From contig NZ_LT629749.1 of NCBI RefSeq assembly GCF_900105065.1, forward strand, positions 1-64,000: 64,000 bases of DNA, read 5' to 3'. The stretch's first letter is position 1, and each line of letters opens with the position of its first letter. The DNA comes from Friedmanniella luteola. GTDB taxonomy: Bacteria; Actinomycetota; Actinomycetes; Propionibacteriales; Propionibacteriaceae. Made by a program: the position numbers and the translations under genes. Below, one piece after another: positions 52,714-61,097 of the stretch. The notes below the pieces were generated by a model. That model saw nothing but the letters and a program-made list of their open reading frames with translations. It was not told where the DNA came from and ran no database searches.

Positions 52714-54705
52714 ATGCAAGATTTCCCGCCGGTCGTCCCGGACTTCGAGGACGCGGCGGTCGCCACCCCCACCAGCCGGGCCGCGGCCGACGTGCGTCCC
52801 GACGTACCCCGGCACCCCCGCAGCCGCGGCGACTTCTCGCACCCGGACACCCGCAGCCCCAGCCGGTTCCTGCTCTGGTTGCTGCGCCAGCAGCGCTCGG
52901 CCATCGTCCTGCTGACCGGCGTCACCGTGCTGCAGTGGCTGCCCGGCGCCGTCGGCCCCTACGTCGTCGGCCGGATCATCGACGACGGCATCTCGCCGCG
53001 GGACCTCGACGTCGTCGTCCGGTTGTGCGCGGTGCTGCTGGGGCTCGTCGTGCTCGGGGCGGTGGCCGGCGTGCTCAGCCACACCCTGATCGTCCGCACC
53101 TGGCTGGTGGCGATGTACGGCAGCACCAAGCTGGTCACCCGCAAGGTGGCCCAGATGGGTCACGTGCTGCCGCAGCGGACGCCGACGGGCGAGGTGCTCA
53201 GCGTGGCCTCCGGCGACGCCGACCAGTTCGGCGGCCTGAACGAGCTGCTGGCCAACCTGGCCGGCGCCGTCGTCGCCTACCTGGTGATCGCCGGCCTGGT
53301 GCTGTCCACGTCCTGGCAGCTCGGCCTGGTCGTGCTGGTCGCGGCCCCGCTGATCGTGGTCTTCGCCCTGCCCCTGCTCCGCCCGCTGCAGCGACGGCAG
53401 GAGGCGGAGCGGTCGCGCTCCGCGGACCTGACCTCGCTGGCCACCGACATCGTGGCCGGGCTCCGCATCCTGCGCGGCATCGGTGGCGAGCAGACCTTCG
53501 CCCGCAACTACGCGGCCCAGTCCCAGCTGACCCGCTCGGCCGGGCTGTCGGCCGGCCGCTGGCAGGCCGCCGTCGACGCGACGAGCGTGCTGTTCTCGGG
53601 CCTGTTCCTGGTCGCGCTCACCTGGCTGGGTGCCCGCCAGGTCGTGGCCGGGCAGCTGAGCGTCGGCCAGCTCGTCAGCTTCTTCGGCTACGCCGTCTTC
53701 ATGGTGTGGCCGATCCAGACCTTCTTCCAGTCCACCCAGAAGTGGGTGCGCTGCCTGGTCTCGGCGCGGAAGGCCATCGCCGTCCTCGAGCAGCAGCCGC
53801 CGTGGACCCCGCCGGCCGAGCCGCTCCGGCTGCCGGGTGACGGCGTGCTGCACGACCAGCGCTCGGGCTTCACCGCCCGGCCGGGCGAGCTGACCCTCGT
53901 CGTCTCCGCGCTGCCCGACGACTCCGCGGCCCTCGCCGACCGGCTGGGCCGCTACCTGCCGGCGGAGTACGAGCCGGTGGCGCTGGACGTCGAGGGCGTC
54001 AAGGGCCGGGCCGCCAAGCGGGCGCGGGCCCAGCAGCAGGCCGACCGGGTCCGGCTGGCCGAGCGGGACCGCCGGCTGGCCTCCGGCAGCTGGGGCGTCA
54101 GCCTGGGCCCGGTGGACCTGGCCGACGTGCCGCTCACCGAGGTCCGTCGCACGGTCCTGGTCAGCGACGCCGCCAGCGTGGTCTTCGCCGGCACCCTGCA
54201 GGAGCTGGTCGACCCGCACGACCGGCTGACCCGCGCGGAGGCCGAGGGCGTGCTGCACGCCGCGGCGGCCGAGGACGTCTTCGAGGGCCTGCCCGGTGGC
54301 TGGCAGGGCACGATCGACGAGCGCGGCCGGGGGCTGTCCGGCGGCCAGCGGCAGCGTCTCGTGCTCGCCCGCGCGCTGGGCCTGAACCCGCCCGTCCTGG
54401 TGCTCGTGGAGCCGACGTCGGCCGTCGACGCCCACACGGAGGCGCTGATCGCCAGCCGGCTGGCCGACCACCGGGCCGGCCGCACCACCGTCGTCACCAG
54501 CGTCTCCCCGCTGCTGCTGCACCACGCCGACCGGGTCGCGTACCTGGAGGACGGCGTGGTCGCCGCCAGCGGGACCCACGAGGAGCTGGTGTCGACCTCG
54601 GCCGGCTACCGCTCCGTGGTGGCCCGGGCGCTGGACGAGGACGGCGGCCGACCGGCCGTCGCCGGGGAGACCGAGCACGCCGTCGGCGGAGGGGAGGGAC
54701 GATGA
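52714..54705 (+). CDS. ABC exporter half 1, NBD lacking Walker A
   Basis: A 663-residue type I exporter half with a six-helix transmembrane domain (about 50-350) and an NBD. The NBD has lost its P-loop: at residues about 396-405 VVSALPDDSA stands where GxxGxGKST belongs. Walker B reads VLVLVEPTSAVD with V565 for the Asp, and the Q-loop Gln is missing. The signature LSGGQRQ (541-547) is perfect. A charged insert of about 45 residues (RAAKRARAQQQADRVRLAERD) replaces part of the RecA core. It is coupled to the next gene by a 4-base overlap. The two NBDs together can form only one working ATP site. Confidence 0.9.
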   Translation: MQDFPPVVPDFEDAAVATPTSRAAADVRPDVPRHPRSRGDFSHPDTRSPSRFLLWLLRQQRSAIVLLTGVTVLQWLPGAVGPYVVGRIIDDGISPRDLDVVVRLCAVLLGLVVLGAVAGVLSHTLIVRTWLVAMYGSTKLVTRKVAQMGHVLPQRTPTGEVLSVASGDADQFGGLNELLANLAGAVVAYLVIAGLVLSTSWQLGLVVLVAAPLIVVFALPLLRPLQRRQEAERSRSADLTSLATDIVAGLRILRGIGGEQTFARNYAAQSQLTRSAGLSAGRWQAAVDATSVLFSGLFLVALTWLGARQVVAGQLSVGQLVSFFGYAVFMVWPIQTFFQSTQKWVRCLVSARKAIAVLEQQPPWTPPAEPLRLPGDGVLHDQRSGFTARPGELTLVVSALPDDSAALADRLGRYLPAEYEPVALDVEGVKGRAAKRARAQQQADRVRLAERDRRLASGSWGVSLGPVDLADVPLTEVRRTVLVSDAASVVFAGTLQELVDPHDRLTRAEAEGVLHAAAAEDVFEGLPGGWQGTIDERGRGLSGGQRQRLVLARALGLNPPVLVLVEPTSAVDAHTEALIASRLADHRAGRTTVVTSVSPLLLHHADRVAYLEDGVVAASGTHEELVSTSAGYRSVVARALDEDGGRPAVAGETEHAVGGGEGR

Positions 54706-56630
54706 CCGACCTGCGGGTCGAGCTGGAGGGCTCGGCCGAGACGTGGCGCACGGGAGAGCCGCCGCCCGCCGTGCCGCCCGTGCTGGAGCCCCCCTACCGC
54801 GGTGCTCCGCGGGAACGGCTGACCGCCTGGCGGGCCCGGCACCTGGCCCGCGAGGAGCGGGCGGACGCGTACTACCGCACGTCGCGGCGCCCGGCCCGGG
54901 CCCTGCCGGTGGCCGGCAGCCCGGAGGTCGTCGGCTTCCTGAAGGACCTGTTCACCAGCCGGCGCTTCCTGGTCGTCGCGCTGCTCGTGCTGCACGCCCT
55001 GGCGGCCCTCGCCGGGCTCGTGGTGCCGCGGATCCTCGGCCAGCTGGTCGACGCCGCGGGCGCGGGGGGCTCCCTCGGCGCGCGCCTGGACGGGCTGGCC
55101 CTGGCCGTCGTCGCCGTCGTGCTCACCCAGGCCGTGCTGACGTTCCTGGCCCTGCGGACCTCGGTCCGGTTCGGCCAGGACCTGCTGGCCGAGGCGCGGG
55201 AGTACGTCGTGCGCACGGTGCTGCGGCTGCCGCTGGGCCGGGTGGAGAGCGCGAGCTCGGGCGACCTCGTCACCCGGGTCACCCGCGACGTGCACACCAT
55301 GAGCGAGTCCGTCCGCTTCGGCCTGCCCGAGGCGATCATCGCCGCCATGACCACGGCGCTGACGGTGGTCGCGATGGTGCTGAACTCGTGGCTGCTGGCC
55401 CTGCCGCTGCTGGTGAGCATGCCGCTGCTGTGGTTCTCCACCCGGCGCTACCTGGCGCGGGCGCCGAAGGGCTACATCACCGAGGGCGGCACCTACTCGC
55501 GGATCAACACCACGCTGACCGAGACCATCGAGGGGGCCCGCACCGTCGAGGCGCTGGGCCTGCAGGAGATCCGGACCCGGACCGGCGACGACGACATCGC
55601 CGTCTCCTCCCAGGCCGAGCGCTACACCATGGCGCTGCGGAACCTGCTGTTCGGCGTCCTCGGCATCGCCTTCGACACCCCGCAGGTGCTGGTGCTGCTG
55701 GTCGGCGCGTTCGGCTACGTCAACGGGATGGTCACGCTGGGCCAGATCACCACGGCCGTGCTCTACGTACAGGCGCTGATCGAGCCGCTGGAGCGGCTGA
55801 TCCGCAACGTCGACCGGCTGCAGGTGGGCGTCGCCTCGACGGCCCGGCTGCTGGGGATCGCCTCGGTGCCGCAAGACCGCGTCCCCGGGGACGCGCTGCC
55901 GCTGGGCAACCACCTCGTCGGCCGCGACCTGCGCTTCGCCTACCGCGAGGGGCACGACGTGCTGCACGGCATCGACCTCGACCTGCAGCCGGGGGAGCGG
56001 CTGGCCGTCGTCGGACCCAGCGGCTCGGGCAAGTCGACGCTGGGCCGGCTGCTGGCGGGCATCAACGGCCCGCGGACCGGCTCGGTCACCGTCGGCGACG
56101 TGGAGCTCACGGCGCTGCCGCTGGACGTGATGCGCACCCAGGTGGCCCTGGTCACCCAGGAGCACCACGTGTTCGTCGGCTCGGTGCGCGACAACATCAT
56201 CCTGGCGCGGGAGTCCTCGCCCGACGAGGCGGTGGTCGAGGCGCTCCGCACCGTCGACGCCTGGGACTGGGTGGAGCGGCTGCCGCGTGGCCTGGACACC
56301 CTGCTGGGAGCCGGCCACCAGAAGCTGACGCCCGCCCAGGCGCAGCAGATCGCGCTGGCCCGGCTGGTCGTCGCCGACCCGCACACCCTGGTGCTGGACG
56401 AGGCCACGTCGTTGATCGACCCGCGGACGGCGCGGCACCTCGAGGGGTCCATGGCGGCCCTGCTGGAGGAGCGCACCGTCGTCGCGATCGCGCACCGGCT
56501 GCACACCGCGCACGACGCCGACCGGATCGCCGTGGTCATCGACGGGCGGATCGCCGAGCTGGGCAGCCACACCGAGCTGGTCGAGGCCGACGGCGAGTAC
56601 GCCCGGCTCTGGCGGGCCTGGACCTCCTGA
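54702..56630 (+). CDS. ABC exporter half 2, intact Walker A/B with degenerate signature
   Basis: A 642-residue partner. The transmembrane domain has six helices at about 90-385. The NBD has a complete P-loop GPSGSGKST (438-446), a Q-loop LVTQEH, Walker B TLVLDEATS (D566, E567) and an H-loop AIAHRLH. Its signature motif is LTPAQ (542-546) instead of LSGGQ. It therefore supplies Walker A/B to the consensus site completed by LSGGQ of half 1. Long N-terminal cytoplasmic extension of about 75 residues. Export substrate unknown. The PadR repressor gene 108 bases downstream may control it. Confidence 0.92.
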   Translation: MTDLRVELEGSAETWRTGEPPPAVPPVLEPPYRGAPRERLTAWRARHLAREERADAYYRTSRRPARALPVAGSPEVVGFLKDLFTSRRFLVVALLVLHALAALAGLVVPRILGQLVDAAGAGGSLGARLDGLALAVVAVVLTQAVLTFLALRTSVRFGQDLLAEAREYVVRTVLRLPLGRVESASSGDLVTRVTRDVHTMSESVRFGLPEAIIAAMTTALTVVAMVLNSWLLALPLLVSMPLLWFSTRRYLARAPKGYITEGGTYSRINTTLTETIEGARTVEALGLQEIRTRTGDDDIAVSSQAERYTMALRNLLFGVLGIAFDTPQVLVLLVGAFGYVNGMVTLGQITTAVLYVQALIEPLERLIRNVDRLQVGVASTARLLGIASVPQDRVPGDALPLGNHLVGRDLRFAYREGHDVLHGIDLDLQPGERLAVVGPSGSGKSTLGRLLAGINGPRTGSVTVGDVELTALPLDVMRTQVALVTQEHHVFVGSVRDNIILARESSPDEAVVEALRTVDAWDWVERLPRGLDTLLGAGHQKLTPAQAQQIALARLVVADPHTLVLDEATSLIDPRTARHLEGSMAALLEERTVVAIAHRLHTAHDADRIAVVIDGRIAELGSHTELVEADGEYARLWRAWTS

Positions 56631-56703
56631 GTCCGGGCCCGCCGCGCCGCTGGCCGACGTCCCGGTCACCGCGTCGACCTGGCTGCTCGGTCTCGTCCGC
56701 TAC

Positions 56704-56732
56704 TTGACATAGCCGAATAGCAGGCTTAGCCT
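56704..56732 (+). promoter_or_regulatory. Promoter of the PadR/HAAS operon, leaderless type
   Basis: TTGACA (56704-56709), 17-bp spacer, TAGCCT (56727-56732). The ATG begins exactly 6 nt after the hexamer, so transcription should start at or beside the start codon. A direct repeat ATAGC-CGA-ATAGC in the spacer could be regulator-binding sequence. Confidence 0.75.
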
Positions 56733-56738
56733 TTCAGC

Positions 56739-57092
56739 ATGGACGTCGCCGAGGTGGTCGAACGCGACCCGCAGCTGCTCAAGGGGGTGCTGCCGATGCT
56801 GGTGCTCACCCTGCTCGACCGGGAGGAGTCCTACGGCTACGAGCTCGTCACCCGCCTGCAGGACGGGGGCCTGCACGGCATCGCCACCGGCACCGTCTAC
56901 CCGGTGCTGACCCGGCTGGAGCGGGAGGGCCGGCTCAGCTCGCGCCTCGTCCCCTCCGCCGCCGGACCCGCCCGCAAGTACTACCGGCCCACCCCGTCCG
57001 GGCTGGCCCTGCTCGCCGACGCCCGACGGGCCTGGGCCGACCTGGCCGACGTCGTCCACCGCCTGCTTCCCGACACCGAGGAGTCCCGATGA
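56739..57092 (+). CDS. PadR family transcriptional regulator
   Basis: A 117-residue winged-helix regulator. LKGVLPMLVLTLLDREESYGYEL is the PadR start, LHGIATGTVYPVLTRLEREG the recognition helix and GPARKYYRPTPSG the wing. The C-terminal dimer helix is the short PadR-s2 type. It overlaps the following HAAS gene by 4 bases. It may repress its own operon and perhaps the exporter genes upstream; ligand unknown. Confidence 0.93.
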   Translation: MDVAEVVERDPQLLKGVLPMLVLTLLDREESYGYELVTRLQDGGLHGIATGTVYPVLTRLEREGRLSSRLVPSAAGPARKYYRPTPSGLALLADARRAWADLADVVHRLLPDTEESR

Positions 57093-57613
57093 GCCGCACC
57101 CCGTCCCTGACCGACCGCTGGCGCCGCTCCTGGTTCCTGGAGCGCGTCGAGCTGTGGCTGGACCCGATGCCGCGCCGTCGCCGCCGTGCCGTGCTGGGCG
57201 AGCTGCGGGCGAACCTCGACGAGGCGACGGCGGACGTCGGTCTCGACGCCGCCCTGGCCGGTCTGGGGGCGCCCCGGCAGCTGGCCGGCCAGTACCTCGA
57301 GGCCGAACCCCGGCCCCGACCGCGCTGGAACCAGGGGGCACTCGCGGCGGGCCTCGTGCTGGGAGCCTGGCTGTACGCCACGCTCTTCTACACCCTCGGC
57401 ATGCTGGACGCGCTCGGCTCGACCGGCACGACCACGCCGGCCCGCGGCAGCTTCCTCGGCACCCAGGTGGAGGCGGTGTCGAGCGGCGGGGTCGCAGCGA
57501 CCTTCAGCGGTGTGCCGTGGGCGCCGCTGGTCGTGACGCTGCTGGTCTTCCTGCTGGTCGGCCGGGCCTGGCACGTGCTGTCTTCTCGGCGCAGCTCGCG
57601 CACGCCACGCTGA
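57089..57613 (+). CDS. HAAS-type membrane signalling protein, PadR partner
   Basis: A 174-residue protein. The N-terminal soluble helical domain (about 12-80, RRRRRAVLGELRANLDEATADVG, then LGAPRQLAGQYL) resembles HAAS/DUF1700-type modules that accompany PadR regulators. Two membrane helices follow (AALAAGLVLGAWLYATLFYT region and LVVTLLVFLLVGRAWHVL) with an outside loop between. ATG overlaps the padR stop, so translation is coupled. It likely modulates the regulator or senses the membrane state, by inference. The following 120 bases to selB show nothing recognisable. Confidence 0.72.
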   Translation: MSRTPSLTDRWRRSWFLERVELWLDPMPRRRRRAVLGELRANLDEATADVGLDAALAGLGAPRQLAGQYLEAEPRPRPRWNQGALAAGLVLGAWLYATLFYTLGMLDALGSTGTTTPARGSFLGTQVEAVSSGGVAATFSGVPWAPLVVTLLVFLLVGRAWHVLSSRRSSRTPR

Positions 57614-57733
57614 CGTCCCCGCCTTCCTCCCTCGCTCGCGGACGGACGTGCGCTCCAGCTCGCTCCGCGCGGGACGTGTCCGCTCCCTCGGTCGTCCAGA
57701 CGAGGACGCGCGGCTCCGACGCTCGCGGCGCGG

Positions 57734-59524
57734 CTAGCGCCCCTTGACGCGGCGGAGCTGGCCGTCCACCCGGACGGTCCAGCCCCGGCGGTCCAGGTGC
57801 TCCAGGAGCGGGACCGCGACCCGACGGGTCGTGCCGAGGGCCTGCCGCGCCTCGCTCAGGGTGAACGGCTGGGCCAGCCCCGACAGCACCCGCATGGCCC
57901 GGGCCGGGCCGGTCGTGAGCAGCACGACGTCCGGGGACAGCCGGACCACCCGGCCCACCCGCTCGGCGGCGGCCAGCTCGGCCACGCCCAGACCCCACCG
58001 CTCCAGGTCCCCCTTCTCGGGCGCGGCGAACGGGTCGGCCTCCAGGTGGGCCGCCAGCCGGGCCAGCCCGGCCTCGGCCGGTCCGAGGTGGTCGCCGGCA
58101 CCCGGGCGGGCCAGCCGGCCGTCGGCGTGCTCGAGACCGGCCGCGGCCGCCGCCGCCAGCAGCAGGGCCCGGTCCGGGACGCCGACCTCCCGGCGGGCCG
58201 CCTCCACGGAGAGCCGGGGGTCCAGCGGGTGGGCGCGGGCCTGGGCGTCGACGGCGGCGCCCAGCGCCTGCTGCCAGCCGGACCAGACGCCCGGGTCGAC
58301 CAACCACGCACCGCTCACCTCGACCAGGCCGACGTCGTCGGTGGGCACGCCCAGCGCGGCCAGCTCGGACCGCCGGACGGCGCCACGCCGGCGGACCTGC
58401 TCGGCCAGCTGCTCGCCCGCGGCGGCCTCGGTGGCCCGCTCCAGGTCGTCGGCCCGGGCGGCGGCCGCCCCCCGGCGTCGCAGCTCGGGCGGGTCGGCGT
58501 CCAGGACCACGGCGCCGGCAGCGACCGCGTGCCGGCCCGGGTCCCGGAGCACCACCCGGTCGCCCGGCTCCAGGGGCAGCGCGGCGTGCAGGGTCAGCCG
58601 GGCGGCGCTGCCGCCCAGCGGCCGGAGCCGGACCGGGACGGCCGCCGTGCCGGCGTGCAGCACCAGCTCGGCCGGCAGGTCCGCCACGGTGCCGGTCGCC
58701 GGGTGCAGCCGGACGTCGACGGCAGACGTCGAGGGCCACGCGTCCGGGGTGAGCAGGGCGTCGCCGCGGCCCACCTCGTCGACCTCGACGCCGCGCAGGT
58801 TGACCGCCACGCGCGCCACCGCGGCGACGTTCCCGGCCGTCTCGCCGAGGGTCTGCAGGCCGCGCACGCGGACCCGTCGACCGCCCAGCTGGAGGGTGTC
58901 GCCGACGCGGAGCCGGCCCGCGCCCAGCGTCCCCGTCACGACGGTGCCGGCGCCCCGGATGGTGAAGGACCGGTCCACCCACAGCCGCAGCCGTCCGTGG
59001 GTGCGCGGCGCGGGCAGCCGGCCGACGAGGTCGGCGAGCGCGGCGCGGAGCCCGGGCAGGCCGGCCCCGGTCCGGCCGGAGACGGCGACGGCCGGGACCC
59101 GGCCGAGGCTCGAGGCCGCGAGCTGGGCCTGCGCCTCGGCGATGGCCGGGCCCGGGTCGGCGAGGTCGGCGCGGGTGACCACGAGCAGCCCGTCGGTCAG
59201 CCCGAGGGCGTCGACGGCGGCCAGGTGCTCGGTGGACTGCCGGCGCCAGCCCTCGTCGGCGGCGACGACGAACATCACCGCAGGAGCGGGACCCAGGCCG
59301 GCCAGCATCGTCCCGATGAACCGCTCGTGGCCCGGGACGTCGACGAAGGCGAGCGTGCGGTCGCTGCCCGGCGGCCCGTCGAGCGTCGTCCAGGCGTAGC
59401 CGAGGTCGATGGTCATGCCGCGCCGCTGCTCCTCGGCGAAGCGGTCGGGCTCCATCCCGGTGAGGGCGCGGACCAGCGTCGACTTGCCGTGGTCGACGTG
59501 CCCGGCGGTGGCGACGACGTGCAC
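57734..59524 (-). CDS. selB: Selenocysteine-specific elongation factor SelB
   Basis: Brings Sec-tRNA to UGA codons at a SECIS hairpin. The 596-residue protein starts MHVVATAGHVDHGKST (G1), with TIDLGYAW (G2) and FVDVPGHERFIGTML (G3). The G4 position reads TRAD. EF-Tu-like domains II and III follow to about 340. The C-terminal winged helices that bind SECIS RNA occupy about 380-596 and end with LLEHLDRRGWTVRVDGQLRRV. GTG 59524 abuts the selA stop, so the two are translationally linked. Confidence 0.95.
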   Translation of the reverse strand: MHVVATAGHVDHGKSTLVRALTGMEPDRFAEEQRRGMTIDLGYAWTTLDGPPGSDRTLAFVDVPGHERFIGTMLAGLGPAPAVMFVVAADEGWRRQSTEHLAAVDALGLTDGLLVVTRADLADPGPAIAEAQAQLAASSLGRVPAVAVSGRTGAGLPGLRAALADLVGRLPAPRTHGRLRLWVDRSFTIRGAGTVVTGTLGAGRLRVGDTLQLGGRRVRVRGLQTLGETAGNVAAVARVAVNLRGVEVDEVGRGDALLTPDAWPSTSAVDVRLHPATGTVADLPAELVLHAGTAAVPVRLRPLGGSAARLTLHAALPLEPGDRVVLRDPGRHAVAAGAVVLDADPPELRRRGAAAARADDLERATEAAAGEQLAEQVRRRGAVRRSELAALGVPTDDVGLVEVSGAWLVDPGVWSGWQQALGAAVDAQARAHPLDPRLSVEAARREVGVPDRALLLAAAAAAGLEHADGRLARPGAGDHLGPAEAGLARLAAHLEADPFAAPEKGDLERWGLGVAELAAAERVGRVVRLSPDVVLLTTGPARAMRVLSGLAQPFTLSEARQALGTTRRVAVPLLEHLDRRGWTVRVDGQLRRVKGR

Positions 59525-60871
59525 TCAGCGCACCGTCTCGGGGTCGCCGGTCCCGCGGTCCTCGACCCGGGGGCGGGCGGCGCGGACGGCGGTGAGCAGC
59601 CGGGCGTCGTCGTCGGCGCCGACGCAGCGCAGGTCCAGCAGGCAGCGCCCCCGCTCCACCCGCCCCACCACGGCGGGCCGGCCGGTCCGCAGGGCGACGG
59701 CGTAGTGCTCGGGGAGGGCGACGGCCCAGCCCGGCAGGGTCAGCCCCGGGGCGCCGCCGCCGCCGACGGCCCCGTCGGAGGGCACCACCGCGGCGGGCAG
59801 ACCGTCCGCGGCGAGGGCGGCGACCAGCTGCTCGGCGCGGGCTCGGAGGACGTCGGGGTCGGCGCGCAGCGCGGCCCAGGTGGGGGAGACCGGCCCGCGC
59901 AGGGTCGCCTCGAGGGCGGCCAGGGTGAGCTTGTCGACGCGCAGCGCCCGGGCCAGCGGGTGCCGGCGGAGCCGCTCGACGACGTCGGTGCGGCCCAGCA
60001 GCAACCCGGCCTGCGGCCCGCCGAGCAGCTTGTCGCCGCTGGCGGTGACCAGGTCGGCGCCGGCCCGCAGCGTGCTGTCGGCGTCGGGCTCCGCCGGCAG
60101 CAGCGGGTCCGGGGCCAGCAGGCCGCTGCCGATGTCGACGACGAGCGGGACGCCCAGCCGGGCCAGCGCGTCGACCGACGCCGCCGAGGTGAAGCCCTCG
60201 ACGCGGAAGTTGCTGGGGTGCACCTTGAGGATGCAGCCGGTGTCCGGGCCCAGCGCGGCGGCGTAGTCGGCGGCCGCCGTCCGGTTCGTCGTGCCCACCT
60301 CGCGGAGCCGCGCGCCGGTCGAGGCGATCAGCTCCGGCAGCCGGAAGCCGTCGCCGATCTCCACCATCTCGCCGCGGCTGATCACCACCTCCCGGCCGGC
60401 GGCCAGGGCCGTCGTGGCCAGCACCAGGGCCGCGGCGCCGTTGTTCACGGCGAGCACGGAGCCGGCGGCCGGGACGGCGGCCGCCAGGGCGTCGAGGGCG
60501 CCGCGGCCCCGCCGGGCCCGCCGGCCGGTCGCCAGGTCGAACTCGACGTCGGCGTAGCCGGCGGCCGCGGTCACGGCCTCGACCGCCGCCGGGGACAGCG
60601 GGGCGCGGCCGAGGTTGGTGTGCAGCACGACGCCGGTCGCGTTGAGCACGGCGTCGGTGCTGCTGAGCGAGCCGGGCAGCGCGGCGACGGCGGCGTCGGC
60701 GACGTCCTCGGGGGCCAGCTCCCCTGACCGGACGCGACCCTGGGCGGCGACCACCTGCTGCTTCACGACGTCCCGGCCGAGCCGGCCGGCGGCGGCCACC
60801 AGCCGGGGGTCGGCCAGCACGGCGTCCGTCCGGGGCACGCGTCGTCGGGGGTCGACCTCCGCCGTCGTCAC
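59525..60871 (-). CDS. selA: L-seryl-tRNA(Sec) selenium transferase SelA
   Basis: PLP enzyme that converts Ser-tRNA(Sec) to Sec-tRNA(Sec) using selenophosphate. The 448-residue sequence contains GVVLHTNLGRAPL near the N-terminus, SRGEMVEIGDGFRLPELI, VGTTNRTAAADY, and the PLP-binding Lys281 in TASGDKLLGGPQAG. The N-terminal helical tRNA-binding domain is present. GTG 60871 has TAGGAT ending 6 nt upstream, giving a leaderless start 93 bases downstream of tRNA-Sec. It heads the selA-selB pair. Confidence 0.96.
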   Translation of the reverse strand: MTTAEVDPRRRVPRTDAVLADPRLVAAAGRLGRDVVKQQVVAAQGRVRSGELAPEDVADAAVAALPGSLSSTDAVLNATGVVLHTNLGRAPLSPAAVEAVTAAAGYADVEFDLATGRRARRGRGALDALAAAVPAAGSVLAVNNGAAALVLATTALAAGREVVISRGEMVEIGDGFRLPELIASTGARLREVGTTNRTAAADYAAALGPDTGCILKVHPSNFRVEGFTSAASVDALARLGVPLVVDIGSGLLAPDPLLPAEPDADSTLRAGADLVTASGDKLLGGPQAGLLLGRTDVVERLRRHPLARALRVDKLTLAALEATLRGPVSPTWAALRADPDVLRARAEQLVAALAADGLPAAVVPSDGAVGGGGAPGLTLPGWAVALPEHYAVALRTGRPAVVGRVERGRCLLDLRCVGADDDARLLTAVRAARPRVEDRGTGDPETVR

Positions 60872-60964
60872 CGCACGATCCTATGCCGGGCTCGGAGGTC
60901 CTCCGGCCCGGGCGACCGCGCCGCGACGGCACGGTGGAGCGTGGCCGGCGGGGTCCGGCACGGG

Positions 60965-61060
60965 TGGCGGAGGCGGACGGGAATCGAACCCGCCAAGCCG
61001 AGCTGCTCGGCTTCACCGGTTTTGAAGACCGGGAGGGCCACCAGGCACCTGTACGCCTCC
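60965..61060 (-). tRNA. selC: tRNA-Sec (anticodon UCA)
   Basis: Read on the minus strand: acceptor GGAGGCG pairs with CGCCTCC, followed by G and an encoded CCA at 60967-60965. The anticodon loop CTTCAAA gives UCA. A long variable arm forms AAGCCGAG-CAG-CTCGGCTT. A six-pair T-stem closes GGCGGG-TTCGATT-CCCGTC, giving a 13-pair acceptor/T helix. The total of 96 nt is the size of bacterial tRNA-Sec. It is next to selA and opposite selD. Confidence 0.97.
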
Positions 61061-61064
61061 ACGC

Positions 61065-61085
61065 AGGAGGGTAACGGGCCCTCCT
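61065..61085. promoter_or_regulatory. Inverted repeat between tRNA-Sec and selD
   Basis: AGGAGGG-taacggg-CCCTCCT, a perfect 7-bp inverted repeat filling most of the 37-bp gap between the two divergent genes. Its last base is also the first base of the selD TAGAGT element (61085-61090). It could be an operator for both directions or a structural feature of the shared promoter. Confidence 0.45.
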
Positions 61086-61097
61086 AGAGTGGGGCGC

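Noticed and set aside
57614-57733. Small gene or RNA between the HAAS gene and selB
   Set aside because: No convincing open frame, ribosome site or stable conserved structure was seen; only GC-rich sequence with short GCTCGC-type repeats.
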